A stretch of 64,000 bases of DNA, taken from assembly GCF_037038585.1 (NCBI RefSeq), contig NC_092525.1:86874-150873 (forward strand), given 5' to 3'. Position numbers and translations under genes: made by a program. Positions within the stretch are counted from its first letter, which is position 1, and every line of letters begins with the position of its first letter. The notes beneath the pieces were generated by a model. That model had not been told where the DNA came from. It did not search any database and saw only the letters and a list, made by a program, of their open reading frames with translations. The DNA is from Patagioenas fasciata. Its lineage: Eukaryota > Chordata > Aves > Columbiformes > Columbidae. Positions 30,060 to 41,665 of the stretch are shown here, piece after piece.

Positions 30060-31645
30060 TATTTGATGGGGGCGGGGGAAGTCCTGTCCCCCACCTCCTG
30101 GGAAGGGTTAATTGGCTCCCCCTTTACATTAATCCTTGAATGATGTTCACTCACACAGTGCTTGCCCTTTCCCCATTTTGGACGACCTCTAGGAGGTACA
30201 GCCTTCGAAGTCTGGCGTGCATACTTTGTGTAATCTTTCTTTACACGACCCAGTGTCCCACAACAAAAACAATTCGATTTCAGTTCTGTTCCCAATACTT
30301 GTAACTGTGCTGCTAAAGCAGCAGCTAGAGAGCTGGTATAATGTTCAGTTGACTTATGTTTTGACACACTCTCATATCTGCTATAGTACACCTTTCCCTA
30401 TTCCCCAAATCCTGCAACACACGCTGACAATCAGCATTAGCATTCTCAAAAGCCAATTATTTTAGTAACAACTCATGCGCTGTGTCATTATCAATTTGTC
30501 TCTCCAAAGCAGTTTGCAAGCGGTCTAAAAACAGCGCATAAGGTTCCTGTGATCCTTGCAAGATTTTTGAAAAGGACGTATTGGCATCTCTCCCAACCTC
30601 CAGTAACTTCCGAACCACTTTCATTGCTAGTTTTGCTATTACACCACATATATATCTCTCTGGGTTACGCAACTTGATTATCTGGCAAAGCGTGGGCACA
30701 TTCCCCAGCTAAAGGACTGCAATCAATCCATCTCATCCGATATGCATTATCAACGGTCTCTGTAGTACAGTTCTCCCAAAAATCAGATAACTACTAGTCA
30801 ATATACTGTACGGTTAAGATCATTTTCAACAAAGAACGCCAGTCATGTGGAGTAAGTTCGTAAGAGGAGCTTAATGCTTCAAAAATGTATAACAAATGAT
30901 AAAGTAACCCCATTTTCTTTAGCTAATGTTGGTAATTCCTTTACAACATCATACGGTAGCTGCTGAAAGCCTGGAGATTGCTGTTCACAACAGATCACTG
31001 GCCATGCCGTAACCACTTTCGAGTCTCCTGTTTTCAAAGCCTCTTCTCTACCTTTATCCCACATGGTTTAATTAGTGTGCACTTTCGGTTGCAAAGTAAC
31101 ATCCGGGGGGAATAAATCAGGCTCTTACTCTGGGTCCGTCGGGCCAGGATCAAGGGGCTTGTCAGGCGACTCCCACAAACCATCATTTGCCAAAAGTGTT
31201 CACTGTAGTGTACATGCAGGGGCTTTGTTATCAGCCAATCCTTTATCCACTACTACATCTGTGGTCAGTGCATTTTTGCCTAATCTATCTACAGGATCCC
31301 CCTCCTTCCCTGGCAAGGGAGGAGCAGAAGGTTCACAATTAGTTGCAACCCGCGCAACTACTTCCTTCTGAGTCGCTATTAAAGCAGACATAATTTTTGC
31401 CCAAGTAGATAAATATTCACAAGCAGCTTTATCTCCAGTTGCTGCCTGTTCATATAATTCTCGTTCAACTTTCTGCCATGCCTCCAACTAAAATGTACCA
31501 GTTGTAGGAAAGTCCAGCACATGATCAGCAAGCCTTTCTTATAAAGTCATTAATCGGACTACTGGTACATTGTGATTTTGCTTTCTTAATAAAAGTTGAA
31601 GGACATCTAGGGTTTGTTTGGTTCAAGGGATAACTTCCCTCCTAT
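30060..31645 (-). pseudogene. gag: gag of the Lys-type ERV, broken
   Basis: The start codon position near 31645 reads ATA instead of ATG. A matrix-like stretch (31200-31487), capsid N-terminal segment with LPYDVVKELPTLAKENG (30879-31064), and a capsid C-terminal part with the major homology region QGSQEPYALFLDRLQ (30457-30699) follow in separate frames. A degenerate zinc knuckle (CFCCG, with the His and last Cys lost) lies near 30270. Stops and frameshifts separate the parts. Confidence 0.75.
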
Positions 31646-31777
31646 GGTTCCAAATTGCTCATCTTTTCTTGCTGATGGGCGCACGCTGTGGTTTCTGTTT
31701 CCTGGCTCTGTTTCCCTGTCCTTGTTCAATTGGGCTTTGCCACCAGAACGGCTGCTGCCTTTACAGCCGCACTCAAA

Positions 31778-31795
31778 GTCCCTGTTCGGGTGCCA
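31778..31795 (-). other. Primer-binding site, tRNA-Lys3 type
   Basis: TGGCACCCGAACAGGGAC on the minus strand, one mismatch from the Lys3 site, two bases after the LTR. Unlike the small ERVs it lacks the TG insertion. Confidence 0.8.
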
Positions 31796-31797
31796 TT

Positions 31798-32142
31798 TGT
31801 AGCGAATGTGGCACCGACTCTCTTTTAAGGTGAGACAAGAGACATTTGTTACAAACTCAGGTTTGCATTTATACTCGCTATGATGCTTGCTCAAGCATTT
31901 GCTGATTTGGTAAGTTCGTCATAACATAAGTGATATATTGTTACTGCCATAAAAGCACCGTTGTCTATACCACAAGCTACCCCCGTCATCCCCCTTGATG
32001 TATCATTCCTGTACCAATCCCTCTGTCCTCGATGTATCACGTAGCATACAGTACTTGCTTCTTGTGTTATTCCACTAATGATTGTTCTCACGCTGTCAAC
32101 TCCCACAGTTTCTCATAGGCCCAATGTCAGAATACTGCCACA
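31798..32142 (-). repeat. 5' LTR of the Lys-type ERV
   Basis: 345 bp, TGTGGCAG...CGCTACA on the minus strand, alignable along its length with the LTR at 2256-2612. It abuts macrosatellite sequence at 32143. Confidence 0.8.
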
Positions 32143-32769
32143 ATCACCTTTCTCCTTCCTTGAGCTCTCCTGACCTGCGGTTCCACCACCGTTGTCTTCT
32201 TTCTTGATCCCTCTTGACTCACAGGTGCCCTCCAATCCTCTTTCTCGATCACTCTTCCTCACAGGTTCGCCTCCTTCCTTGCTTTTCCTTTGCACGCTGC
32301 TCCACCTGAAGAGAAACACACAGAGGACTGAGCTACATCAGCCCCAAGGCACTACAGTCAGACGGGGGCTGAATCTGGGGGCTGACACCTCCCCACACCC
32401 CACAGCGTGCCCGCCTTGCCTTGGCCCCGGCCCCTCACACAGCCCTTCCCCTCAGCTCTGCCCCTCCGCTGCAGCACAGCTTCCGCACATGCCCTGCTCA
32501 GGCTGGACCCCAGTTTCATGGGTTAGAGATATCATAGCTCAGTACAAATCCCCACGGTCCTCACCTGCTGTTTGGTGCTTGCGGAGGGTCACACTCACTG
32601 TGCCCCAGGACACTGGCCCTGCCCGGCCCTGCGGGAGTGTCTGGAGCTGCCAGCTGGTTCTCCAGCTTTAGCGTCACCAGCAGAAGCCCGCTCTCCTCAG
32701 CTCTGCACACCCATCCAGTTGCGCCGCCCAGGCAAAGTCAGCTTCACCCTCTGCTCTACACCTCACCTG
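32143..32769 (+). repeat. Divergent edge copy of the macrosatellite, ERV-free
   Basis: Aligns with the C sub-repeat (2110-2255 joined to 3236-3690) at lower identity than the other copies share. At 32252-32257 CTCTTC is present once and uninterrupted, where other copies hold the small ERV, so this is an empty site. It also retains about 85 bp (32445-32523) missing from the other copies, and then jumps at about 32769 to the unit start, skipping ~1.3 kb. Confidence 0.8.
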
Positions 32770-33019
32770 CTTCAGTCACTCAGCAGATCAAAAATGCGGA
32801 TCATTTCTCACCTGCCCACCTCCCAAACCCCAGCCTATGTCCCCTGCTTCCAGCTTACCAGAGCCCAGATTAAAGGAGGATTTCAGAGGCCATGCCAAGT
32901 TCTGCTGCTCCTCGTTCGGGTTGCCAGTCTTCCTCCTCGCTCTGGAATTGCAGGTCAACCGCCTTCCTGTTCTTCTTTGATTGACGCTGAGCTGCCGCGT
33001 TACCCGCTGCCGTCTGAGC

Positions 33020-36000
33020 GGATCTCGGGGAGCCTCTGGAACCGCCAGAGCGCTCCCCCCACCAACATTCTCTTGCCTTGTTTTCGGGGTTCCTCTTCAC
33101 CAGCTGAGGCGCCCTCCCACCCCCCGCCGCCCTCTTACCTTTTTCTAGAGGTCTCTTGAGCCACCAGCAAGCTCCCCCGCACCTTCCCTCAGCGATCTTG
33201 GCCCGCCAGAGGCCTGCCCCTCGTCAGCCTCCTCCCCTTTTCCTGGGTGCTGCTTGAACCACTGGTGGGCTCCCCTCCACCATCCTCTCGTCCTTTGTAG
33301 GGGAGTCTTGTGACTCACCAGAGCGCTCTCCGCCGTTGCCTTGCTGGGGTTATTGACACCGCTTGACTTGCCAGAGCGCTCCCCCTCGCAGTTCTCTTGT
33401 TGGATTTCTTGGGACCTTTTGAACCATTGGAACAACGGGAATGCTCCCCCCCACTGTGACCTTGCCTTTCTTCAGTGCCATCTTGACGTGCTGGAGCACT
33501 TCCCCGCGCCGTCCTCTTGCCTTTTACTGGGGAGTCTCTTGAATATCCACAGCACTCCCCCCTGCCATCCTTTACCAGATTTTTTGACACTTCTTGACAT
33601 CTCGGAGTGCTCTCACTCACCCTTGTCTTGCCTATTTTCAGGGCGCTCCTGTCCCGCTGGATGCTCCTCCCTGCTGTCCTATTGCCAGATTGAGAATTCT
33701 CGACCTGTCCCAGCGCTACCCCACCGTCCTTCTGCCTTCTACCTGGGAAGTCACTTGAAGAACTGGAGCACTCCCCCCTGCTGTCCTCTTGCCTTTCTTC
33801 ACTGAGATTTTGGCCTGCCAGAGCACTCCTCCCTGTTGTCCTCTTACTGGATTTCTTGGGACCTCTTGACCCACTGGGTTTCTCCTCCTGCTGTCCTTTT
33901 GCCTTTCTTTAGTACAATCTCAGCCTGCTGGAGCGCTCCCCCTCGCCGTCCTCCTGCTGGATTTCTTGGAACCTCTTGACCCCTTAGGGCGTTCCCCCTG
34001 CCACCCTCTTGTGGTTTTTGGGGGAGTCTTGTGATCAACCAGGCCGTTTCCCCCCACCATCCTCTTCCCCTTTTCCTGGGTGCTTCTTGATCCACCAGAG
34101 TGCTCTCAAAGCTGCCTGTTACCATCCTCTAACCATTCTCTTGCCTTTTTTGGTGGAGTCTTGTGACTCACCGGAGCGTTCTCCACCATTGTCTTGCTGG
34201 ATTTGTTGACATCGCTTGACCTGCCGGAGCGCTCCCCCTCACAGTTCTCTTCCTGGATATCTTGGGACATTTTGAACCACTGGGGGGCTCCCACCCGCCA
34301 TCCTCTTACCGCATTTATTGAGACGTCCTGATCTGCCAGAGCGTTCCCCCTCGCCGTCCTTTTGCTGGATTTCTTGGGATGCCTTAAACAACTGTGGGGC
34401 TCCCACCCACCATCCTCTAACCGCATTTATCGAGATTTCCTGATCTGCTGGAGCGCTCCCCCTTGCCGTCCTCTTGCTGGATTTCTTGGGATCTCTTGGA
34501 CCACTGGGGGGGCTCCCACCCGCCATCCTCTTACCGCATTTATTGAGACTTCCTGATCTGCTGGATTGCTCTCCCCCTGGCCTTCCTCTTGGGCTTTTTT
34601 GGGGGAGTCTTCTTCACACATCCGAGCGCTCTCCCTCACCCTTGTCTTGCCTCTAGTCAGGGCGCTCTTCTCCCGCTGGAACGCTCCTCCCCGCCATCCT
34701 ATTGCCAGACCGAGAATTCTTGACCTGCCGCAGTCCTGCCCCGCCATGCTCCTGCCTTCTGCCTGGGAAGTCACTTGAAGAACTGGAGCGCTCTCCCCCG
34801 CTGTCCTCTTGCCTTTCCTCAGTGGGATTTTGGCCTGCTAAAGAGCTCCTCCCTGTCGTCCTCTTGCTGGATTTCTTGGGACTTCTTGACCCATTAGGGC
34901 GTTCCCCCTGCCACCCTCTTGTGGTTTTTGGGGGAGTCTTGTGACCAACCAGGCCGTTTCCCCCCACCATCCTCTTCCCCTTTTCCTGGGTGCTTCTTGA
35001 TCCACCAGAGTGCTCCCCTGCACCATTCTTTTGCCTTTTTTGGGAGAGTCTTGTGACTCGCCGGAGAGTTCTCCACCATTGTCTTGCTGGATTTCTTGAC
35101 ATCGCTTGACCTGCCGGAGCGCTCCCCCTCGCAGTTCTCTTGCTGGATTTCTTGGGACGTCTTAAACAACTGAGGGGCTCACACCCACCATCCTCTAACT
35201 GCATTTATCGAGATTTCCTGATCTGCCGGAGCGCTCGCCCCTGCTGTCCTCTTGCTGGGTTTCTTGGGACCTCTTGACCCACACGAGCTCTCCTCCCCAC
35301 CGTCTTCTTGCCGGACTTATTGAGACTTCTTGACCCGCCAGAGTGTTCCCCCTCATCATCCTCCTGCCTTTTTCTGGGGATTCTCTTCAACAACTGAAGA
35401 GCTCCCCCGCACTGTCCTCTTCCCTTTTTTCTGGGTGATTCGTGAATCACCGGTGAGCTTCTCCTTACCACCCTCTTGGGCTTTTTTCAGAGCAACCTTG
35501 ACCCATCAGAGCACCCCCTCACCGTCCTCTTGCCAGATGTACTGAGGGTTCTTCATCTGCCACAGCGCTCCCCCACGCCGTCCTCTTGCTGGATTTCCTG
35601 GAACCTTGTGAACCACTGGGGGGCTCCCACCCACCATGCTTTTACCGCATTTATTGAGACGTCCTGATCTGCCAGAGCGCTCCCCCTCGCCGTCCTCTTG
35701 CTGGATTTCTTGGGATCTCTTGGACCACTGGGGGGGCTCCCACCAGCCATCCTCTTACCGCATTTATCGAGACTTCCTGATCTGCTGGAGCGCTCCCCCT
35801 CGCCGTCCTCTTGCTGGATTTCTTGGGTCCTCTTGACCCATTAGGGCGTTCCCCCTGCCACCCTCTTGTGTTTTCTGGGGGAGTCTTGTGACCAACCAGA
35901 GTGCTCCCCCCCACCATCTTCTTCCCCTTTTCCTGGGTGCTTCTTGATCCACCAGAGTGCTCCCCTGCACCATTCTCTTGCCTTTTTTTGGGGGAATCTT

Positions 36001-36870
36001 GTGACTCACCGGAGCGTTTTCCACCATTGTCTTGCTGGATTTCTTGACACCGCTTGACCTGTTGGAGCGCTCTCCCTCACAGTTCTCTTGCTGGATATCT
36101 TGGGACCTCTTGAACCACTGGGGAGCTCCCACCTGCCACCTTCTTACCGCATTTATTGAGACTTCCTGATCTGCTGGATTGCTCTCCCCACCGGCCTTCC
36201 TCTTGCACTTTTTGGGGGAGTCTTCCTGACACGTCCGAGTGCTCTCCCTCACCCTTGTCTTGCCTCTAGTCAGGGGGCTCTTCTCCCGCTGGAACGCTCC
36301 TCCCCGCCATCCTATTGCCAGACTGAGAATTCTTGACCTGCCGCAGTCCTGCCCCGCCATGCTCCTGCCTTCTGCCTGGGAAGTCACTTGAAGAACTGGA
36401 GCGCTCTCCCCCGCTGTCCTCTTGCCTTTCCTCAGTGGGATTTTGGCCTGCTAAAGAGCTCCTCCCTGTCGTCCTCTTGCTGGATTTCTCGGTACCTCTT
36501 GACCCACTGGGTCTCTCCTCCTGCCGTCCTTTTGCCTTTCCTTAGTACATTCTTGGTCTGCTGGAGTGCTCCCCCCCACCATCCTCTTGCTGGATTTCTC
36601 GGGACCCCTTGTCCCATATAGGACATTCCCCCCCACCACCATCCTGTTGTGTTTTTTAGGAGAGTCTTGTGATCGACCAGAGCGCTCCCCCCTTGACATC
36701 CTCTTCCCCTTTTTCTGGGTGACTTTTGAACCACTGGTGAACTCTCCCCCATCATCCTCTTGCCACATATATTGAGACTTGTTGATCCGCCAGAGCGCTT
36801 CCCCCACTGTCCTCTTGCCAGATTTACTGATACCTCTTGTCCTGTCAGAGCGCTCCCTCTCGCAGTCCTC
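33020..36870. repeat. 56-bp monomer array of unit 1
   Basis: About 69 monomers in ~3.85 kb. Two alternating types, one with GCTGGATTTCTTGGGACC and one with ACCGCATTTATTGAGAC, form ~111-bp dimers. Common core: GAGCGCTCCCCCTCGCCGTC. The minus strand is nearly stop-free in all frames by composition. 56 is not a multiple of three, so no frame repeats monomer by monomer. Confidence 0.9.
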
Positions 36871-36938
36871 TTTGTTCAGTTTGTAGGGTAGGAGGGGGGA
36901 TCTCTGATTACAGAAAGGTCCCTTTGTTCTAGGAGACA

Positions 36939-38634
36939 TTCCCTTGCTCCATGCTTCAGGTTGCCCATCTTCCCTCTCATTTTCAATATGCACGTCCATC
37001 ACCTTCCTCCTCTTCTTTCTTGATCCCTCGACTCCCGGATGAACTCAAATCCTCTTTCTTGATCACTCTTTCTCGTAAGTTCACAACCTTACTTTCCTTT
37101 CTTGCTTTCGCCTTTGTGAGCTGCTCCACCCAAACCGAAATGCCCTGAAGACAGAAATACACCCACCCCAAGCCCGTACAGTCACATAGGGGGTGAGTCC
37201 GCTCGCTGACGCATCCCCACATCCCACAGCAAGCCCACCTTGCCTTGGCCCCGGCCCCCCGCACAGGCCTTCCCACCAACCCAGCCCCTCCGTAGCAGCA
37301 CAGTTTCCCAGCATGCACCCCACAAAGACTTTCTTTGCCAGTCACCCCTGGCACTTACAGCAACACACCACATCAGCATCAAGAGCCCTGGGAGTGGAGA
37401 GCTGGCCAGGCCCTCACCCCGGCAGGATCCTCTTCCCCCTCCTTTAGCTGATGGCAGACAGACAAGACACCTCCCAAGAGGTGTCCAGCCCTCTCTCTCA
37501 ACCACTCATGAGTACAAAAGCCCAGCCTCTACTCACCCACCCCGCCTCCCAAAACCCCACCAGCAGCCCCTGGTCCCAGCTGAACAGCAGCCAGTGCTGA
37601 AGATCTGGCTCGTGTTGTCGGACACAACCTTCCCATGGATGTCTGGGCCCCTGAGCAGTTTCCAGGGGTGGGAGGGCGCAGTCCTGATTACAGGGAGGTC
37701 CCTGTCCCAAGGGGGACATTTTCTTCCTCCTCACTCCTGACTCGCAGCTCCATCACCTTCCTCCTCTTCTTTCTTGATCCCTCCTGACTCGCAGGTCTAC
37801 CACCGTCATCTTCTTTCTTGATCCCTGTTGACTTGCAGATGCACTCCAATCCTCTTTCTTGATCGCTCTTCCTCGTAGGTTCACCACCTTCCTCTTCTTT
37901 CTTGCTTTCGCCTTTGCGAGCTGCTCCACCCGAACAGAGATGCACAGAAAACAAAAATATACCCACCCCAGGCCCGTACAGTCACACGACGGGGCGAGTC
38001 CGGTCGCTGACGCATCCCCACACCCCACCACAAGGCCACCTTGCCTTGGCCCCGGCCCCCCGCACAGGCCTTCCCACCAACCCAGCCCCTCCGTAGCAGC
38101 ACAGTTTCCCAGCATGCACCCCACAAAGACTTTCTTTGCCAGTCACCCCTGGCACTTACAGCAACACACCACACCAGCATCAAGAGCCCTGGGAGTGGAG
38201 AGCTGGCCAGGCCCTCACCCCGGCAGGATCCTCTTCCCCCTCCTTTACCTGCTGGCAGACAGACACCTCCCAAGGGATGACCACCCTGCTCCCTTAACTG
38301 CTCCCAAGTCCAAGAGCCCAGCCCCTGCTCACCACCCCCACCTCCCAAAACACAGCCAACAGCCCCTGCTCCCATTTTACCACTTTACCCCCGAGCACGG
38401 TTTCTAGGGGTGGGAGGGGGACGCACTAATCACAGATCGTTCCCTGTGCTTAAGGATACATTATCCTTCTCGCTGGCTCAGCCTGCCCATCTTCCTCCTC
38501 ACTCTTGACTCGTAGCTCCATCACCTTTCTCCTCTTTTGTCCCCTCCTGACTCACAGGTCCACCACTGTCATCTTCTTTCTTGACTCTGCTTGACTCACA
38601 GGTGCGCTCCAATCCTCTTCCGTGATCGCTCTTC
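36939..38634. repeat. 0.8-kb sub-repeats of unit 1
   Basis: Equivalent of 560-2255 with few base changes. Continues after the ERV at 39615-40080. Confidence 0.8.
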
Positions 38635-39614
38635 TGTGTCAGTACACGGAAGACCGGGCACATGAGAAACTGCAAGAGTCAACAGCATGAGAACAAGCAT
38701 TAGTGGAAAAATACAAGAACAAAGGACTGTATGCTATGTGATACATCAAGGACAGAGGAGTTGATACAGGATTGATGCATCAAGGACAGAGGGACAGCTT
38801 GTGATAGACAAAAAAGGTGTTGATGGCAGTGACTTTGGTGGGAACACAAAACACATCACTTATGTAATGACTAACTTAGCTAATCAACAAATGCTTGAGC
38901 AAGCATCATAGCGAGTATAAACGCAAGCCTGAATTTGTAATAAACATCTCTCATTGCACCTTAAAAGAGAGTCCGTACCGCATTCGCTACAAATGGCGCC
39001 CTGGAACAGGGACTTTCAGCGTGCCTATAAAGGCAGTAGCCGCTCTGGTAGCGAAGCCCAATCGAACCAGGAAACAGGACCGGGAACCAGGACAGTGCGC
39101 GCCCACCACCAACGAAAGGTGAGCGATTGGGAACCATGGGAGGGAAGTTATCCCTTAAGCAAAGACAAACCCTGGATGTCCTTCAACATGCGCTACAAAC
39201 GCAAAATCAGGATGTATCAGGGGTCTGATTGGTGAGTTTATTAGAATGGATGGCTAATCATGTGCTAGACTTTCCTACAACTGGTACATTTCAGTTGGAG
39301 ACATGGCACAAAGATGAATGAGAATTATATGAACAGGTAACGACTGGAGATAAAGCTGCTTGCAAATATTCATCTACTTGGGGAAAAATTATGACTACTA
39401 AGATACAGGATACAGGACTGATACATCAGGGACAGAGGGACAGCTTACTATAGAAAAAAATGCGTATATGGCAGTTACATCGCTCATGTAATGTCTAACT
39501 TAGCTAAAGAGCAAATGCTTGAGCAAGCATCATAGCGAGTATAAATGCAAACCTGAGTTTGTAATAAATGTCTCTCATGGCACCTTACCGTGAGTCCACG
39601 CCAGATTCGCTACA
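38635..39614 (+). mobile_element. Small Lys-type ERV, unit 1 copy
   Basis: Same element and same CTCTTC target duplication as 2256-3235, so it was duplicated together with the unit and not inserted again. Confidence 0.85.
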
Positions 39615-40855
39615 CTCTTCCTCATAGGTTCACCACCTTCCTCTCCTTCCTTGCTTTTCCTTTGCACGCTGCTCCACCTGAAGAGAAACACACAGAGGAC
39701 TGAGCTACACCAGCCCAAGGGCACTACAATCAGACAGGGGCTGAGTCCGGGGGCTGACACCTCCCCACACCCCACAACGAGCCCACCTTGCCTTGGCCCC
39801 GGCCCCTCGCACATGCCTTAGAGATATCATAGCTCAGTACAAATCCCCACAGTCCTCACCTGCTGTTTGGTGCTTGCGGAGGGTCACACTCCCTGTGCCC
39901 CAGGGCACTGGCCCTACACGGCCAAGCTCGGCAGCGGGACTGTCTGGAGCTGCCGCTGGCTGGTTCTCCAGCTTTAGGGTCACCCGCAGAAGCCCGCTCT
40001 CCTCAGCTCTGCACACCCATCCAGTTGCGCCGCCCAGGCAAAGTCAGCTTCACCCTCTGCTCTACACCTCACCTGCAAACAACCAACTCTTCAACTGACA
40101 ACTGTCCAAAACCCACCGACAAACTCTCCACACCTCAGCCTTTCGTTTGCAACTGCTGCCTCTAGTGCATCTCACAGACAAGCCTTCAAAATCCCCTCAT
40201 CCTGCAATAACACTCCAGCACTGATCACCTGCGGGAACAACTACCACAATACCATGCAAACACCAACCAGTTCTGGCACGGAAATATCACTTTCTCCTCA
40301 AGATTCCACCCTACACCAACTGCTGACAAACACACGCTGTCCTCACCAAAGCCAAACGCTGCAACAACCAGCGACAACTCAAATTTGCGTGGGCGGTGCA
40401 AAATTGCAGGGGTGAGCTAACGCAGAGCTGGGCTTGAAAGCTGCAGAGTGTGCACCCTGTGGTATAACGTGGCGAGCTACTGCCATTCTGCCTTCTCCCT
40501 GGGAGAAGCGCGTGAGCAGAGGCTGCTTCAAGGCACGATGGGAACGGTTTGGTTCTCCGGGTCTCTCAGGGCGAGAGCGATAAATGTGATCTGTGGCGTG
40601 GCGCAGGAACTTCCCGTACACTTGCTCCTCCATTCGGTCTCGGGTGCTGCAAGAGAGGGAGCGAGAGATTCAGGGCAAGATTGACAACCTCGGCGTCCCC
40701 GTCCCAGCCACGGGTCACCCAAACCTGCAGACATCCCGGGAGGCCCCCTAAGATTTACACTCCCCTATGCCCCACCCTTGAAGCCTGGACATCGCCAGAA
40801 CCATAGAGCAAGTATTTCTTGAGGAGGCACCCAAAGGCTCCGTGTTCTCTTTCAG

Positions 40856-41116
40856 GCAGATGCTAGCGCAAGATTGCAAATCATCTCACAGCTACCAGGA
40901 AGGTAAAAAATAACGTCTTGAAATGGGAAAGGAACAGGTATTGTTTCTCTTCATCACCTCCCTCATTGCCACGTTATCAAGGTCTCCCGCAATGTTCCAC
41001 AGGAAACTTGAAGCTTGGAATTCCTGGTATTCTGAACCTGGGCAAGAAAGGAAGAAAAGCATGAGACTGATCATAAAGAGGGTGGCTGCTCGTAACATGG
41101 AAAGAGCAGTAACAAG
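40856..41116 (+). other. Pair of phase-matched exon-like segments, unit 1
   Basis: 40856-40902 (47 bp) follows TTCTCTTTCAG and ends before GTAAAA. 41003-41116 (114 bp) follows GTTCCACAG and ends AACAAG before GTAAAA. The first ends in phase 2 and the second begins with the one base needed, giving a continuous frame that contains LEAWNSWYSEPGQ and then a Lys/Arg-rich helix (KRVAARNMERAV). The 100-bp intron is avian in size. No family is recognised and no further exons are found, so this is probably a captured gene piece. Confidence 0.4.
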
Positions 41117-41665
41117 GTAAAAAGATATCACTTTTCCTTAGAGAGCTCTCAAAGCTGCCTGTTAAGGACAAGAAAAACAAACTTGTGACGGACCATTACT
41201 TAAAATCCAAGGCCCAGGAACCGATCTAATGTACATTGAAACGCGGGCCACGAGACAGTGGAAGTGCCACAAGCTGAGACTGAAGGGACAGAGGATGAAT
41301 TTCCAAAGAAGTTTAGGTTTCGATGTCAAAACGGAAAATTCTACGTCATTAAAATATAATGCAAAAGTCAGTGTAAAATCAAGTAAGGCAACGACTCCAA
41401 ATGAACTCCCAGGCGCTTCAGTCACTCAGCAGATCAAAAATGCGGATCATTTCTCACCTGCCCACCTCCCAAACCCCAGCCTATGTCCCCTGCTTCCAGC
41501 TTACCTGAGCCCAGATTAAAGGAGGATTTCAGAGGCCATGCCAAGTTCTGCTGCTCCTCGTTCGGGTTGCCAGTCTTCCTCCTCGCTCTGGAATTGCAGG
41601 TCAACCGCCTTCCTGTTCTTCTTTGATGGACGCTGAGCTGCCGCGTTACCCGCTGCCGTCTGAGC

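Larger units (their letters stand above)
28004..32142 (-). mobile_element. Decayed Lys-type betaretrovirus-like ERV, 5' portion
   Basis: On the minus strand: 5' LTR, primer site, leader, gag, dUTPase, RT, RNase H and the first half of integrase. It then stops near 28003 against the Ser-type LTR fragment. There is no 3' LTR, so no target duplication can be checked. Many stops and frameshifts and a deletion between dUTPase and RT mark it as old. Its LTR belongs to the same family as the small ERV repeated in the macrosatellite. Its right end lies inside macrosatellite-related sequence. Confidence 0.85.
32770..41415 (+). repeat. Macrosatellite unit 1, 8646 bp
   Basis: Taken from CTTCAGTCACTCAGC to the next occurrence. 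Parts: 56-bp array (33020-36870), sub-repeats A-C (36939 on), small ERV (38635-39614), AC-rich stretch, GC-rich promoter-like stretch (about 40420-40740), exon-like pair (40856-41116), and a ~300-bp tail. It is the longest complete unit. Confidence 0.92.

Noticed and set aside
41229-41519. 96-codon plus-strand frame after the exon-like pair
   Set aside because: It crosses the unit tail into the next unit start and lacks splice or start context.
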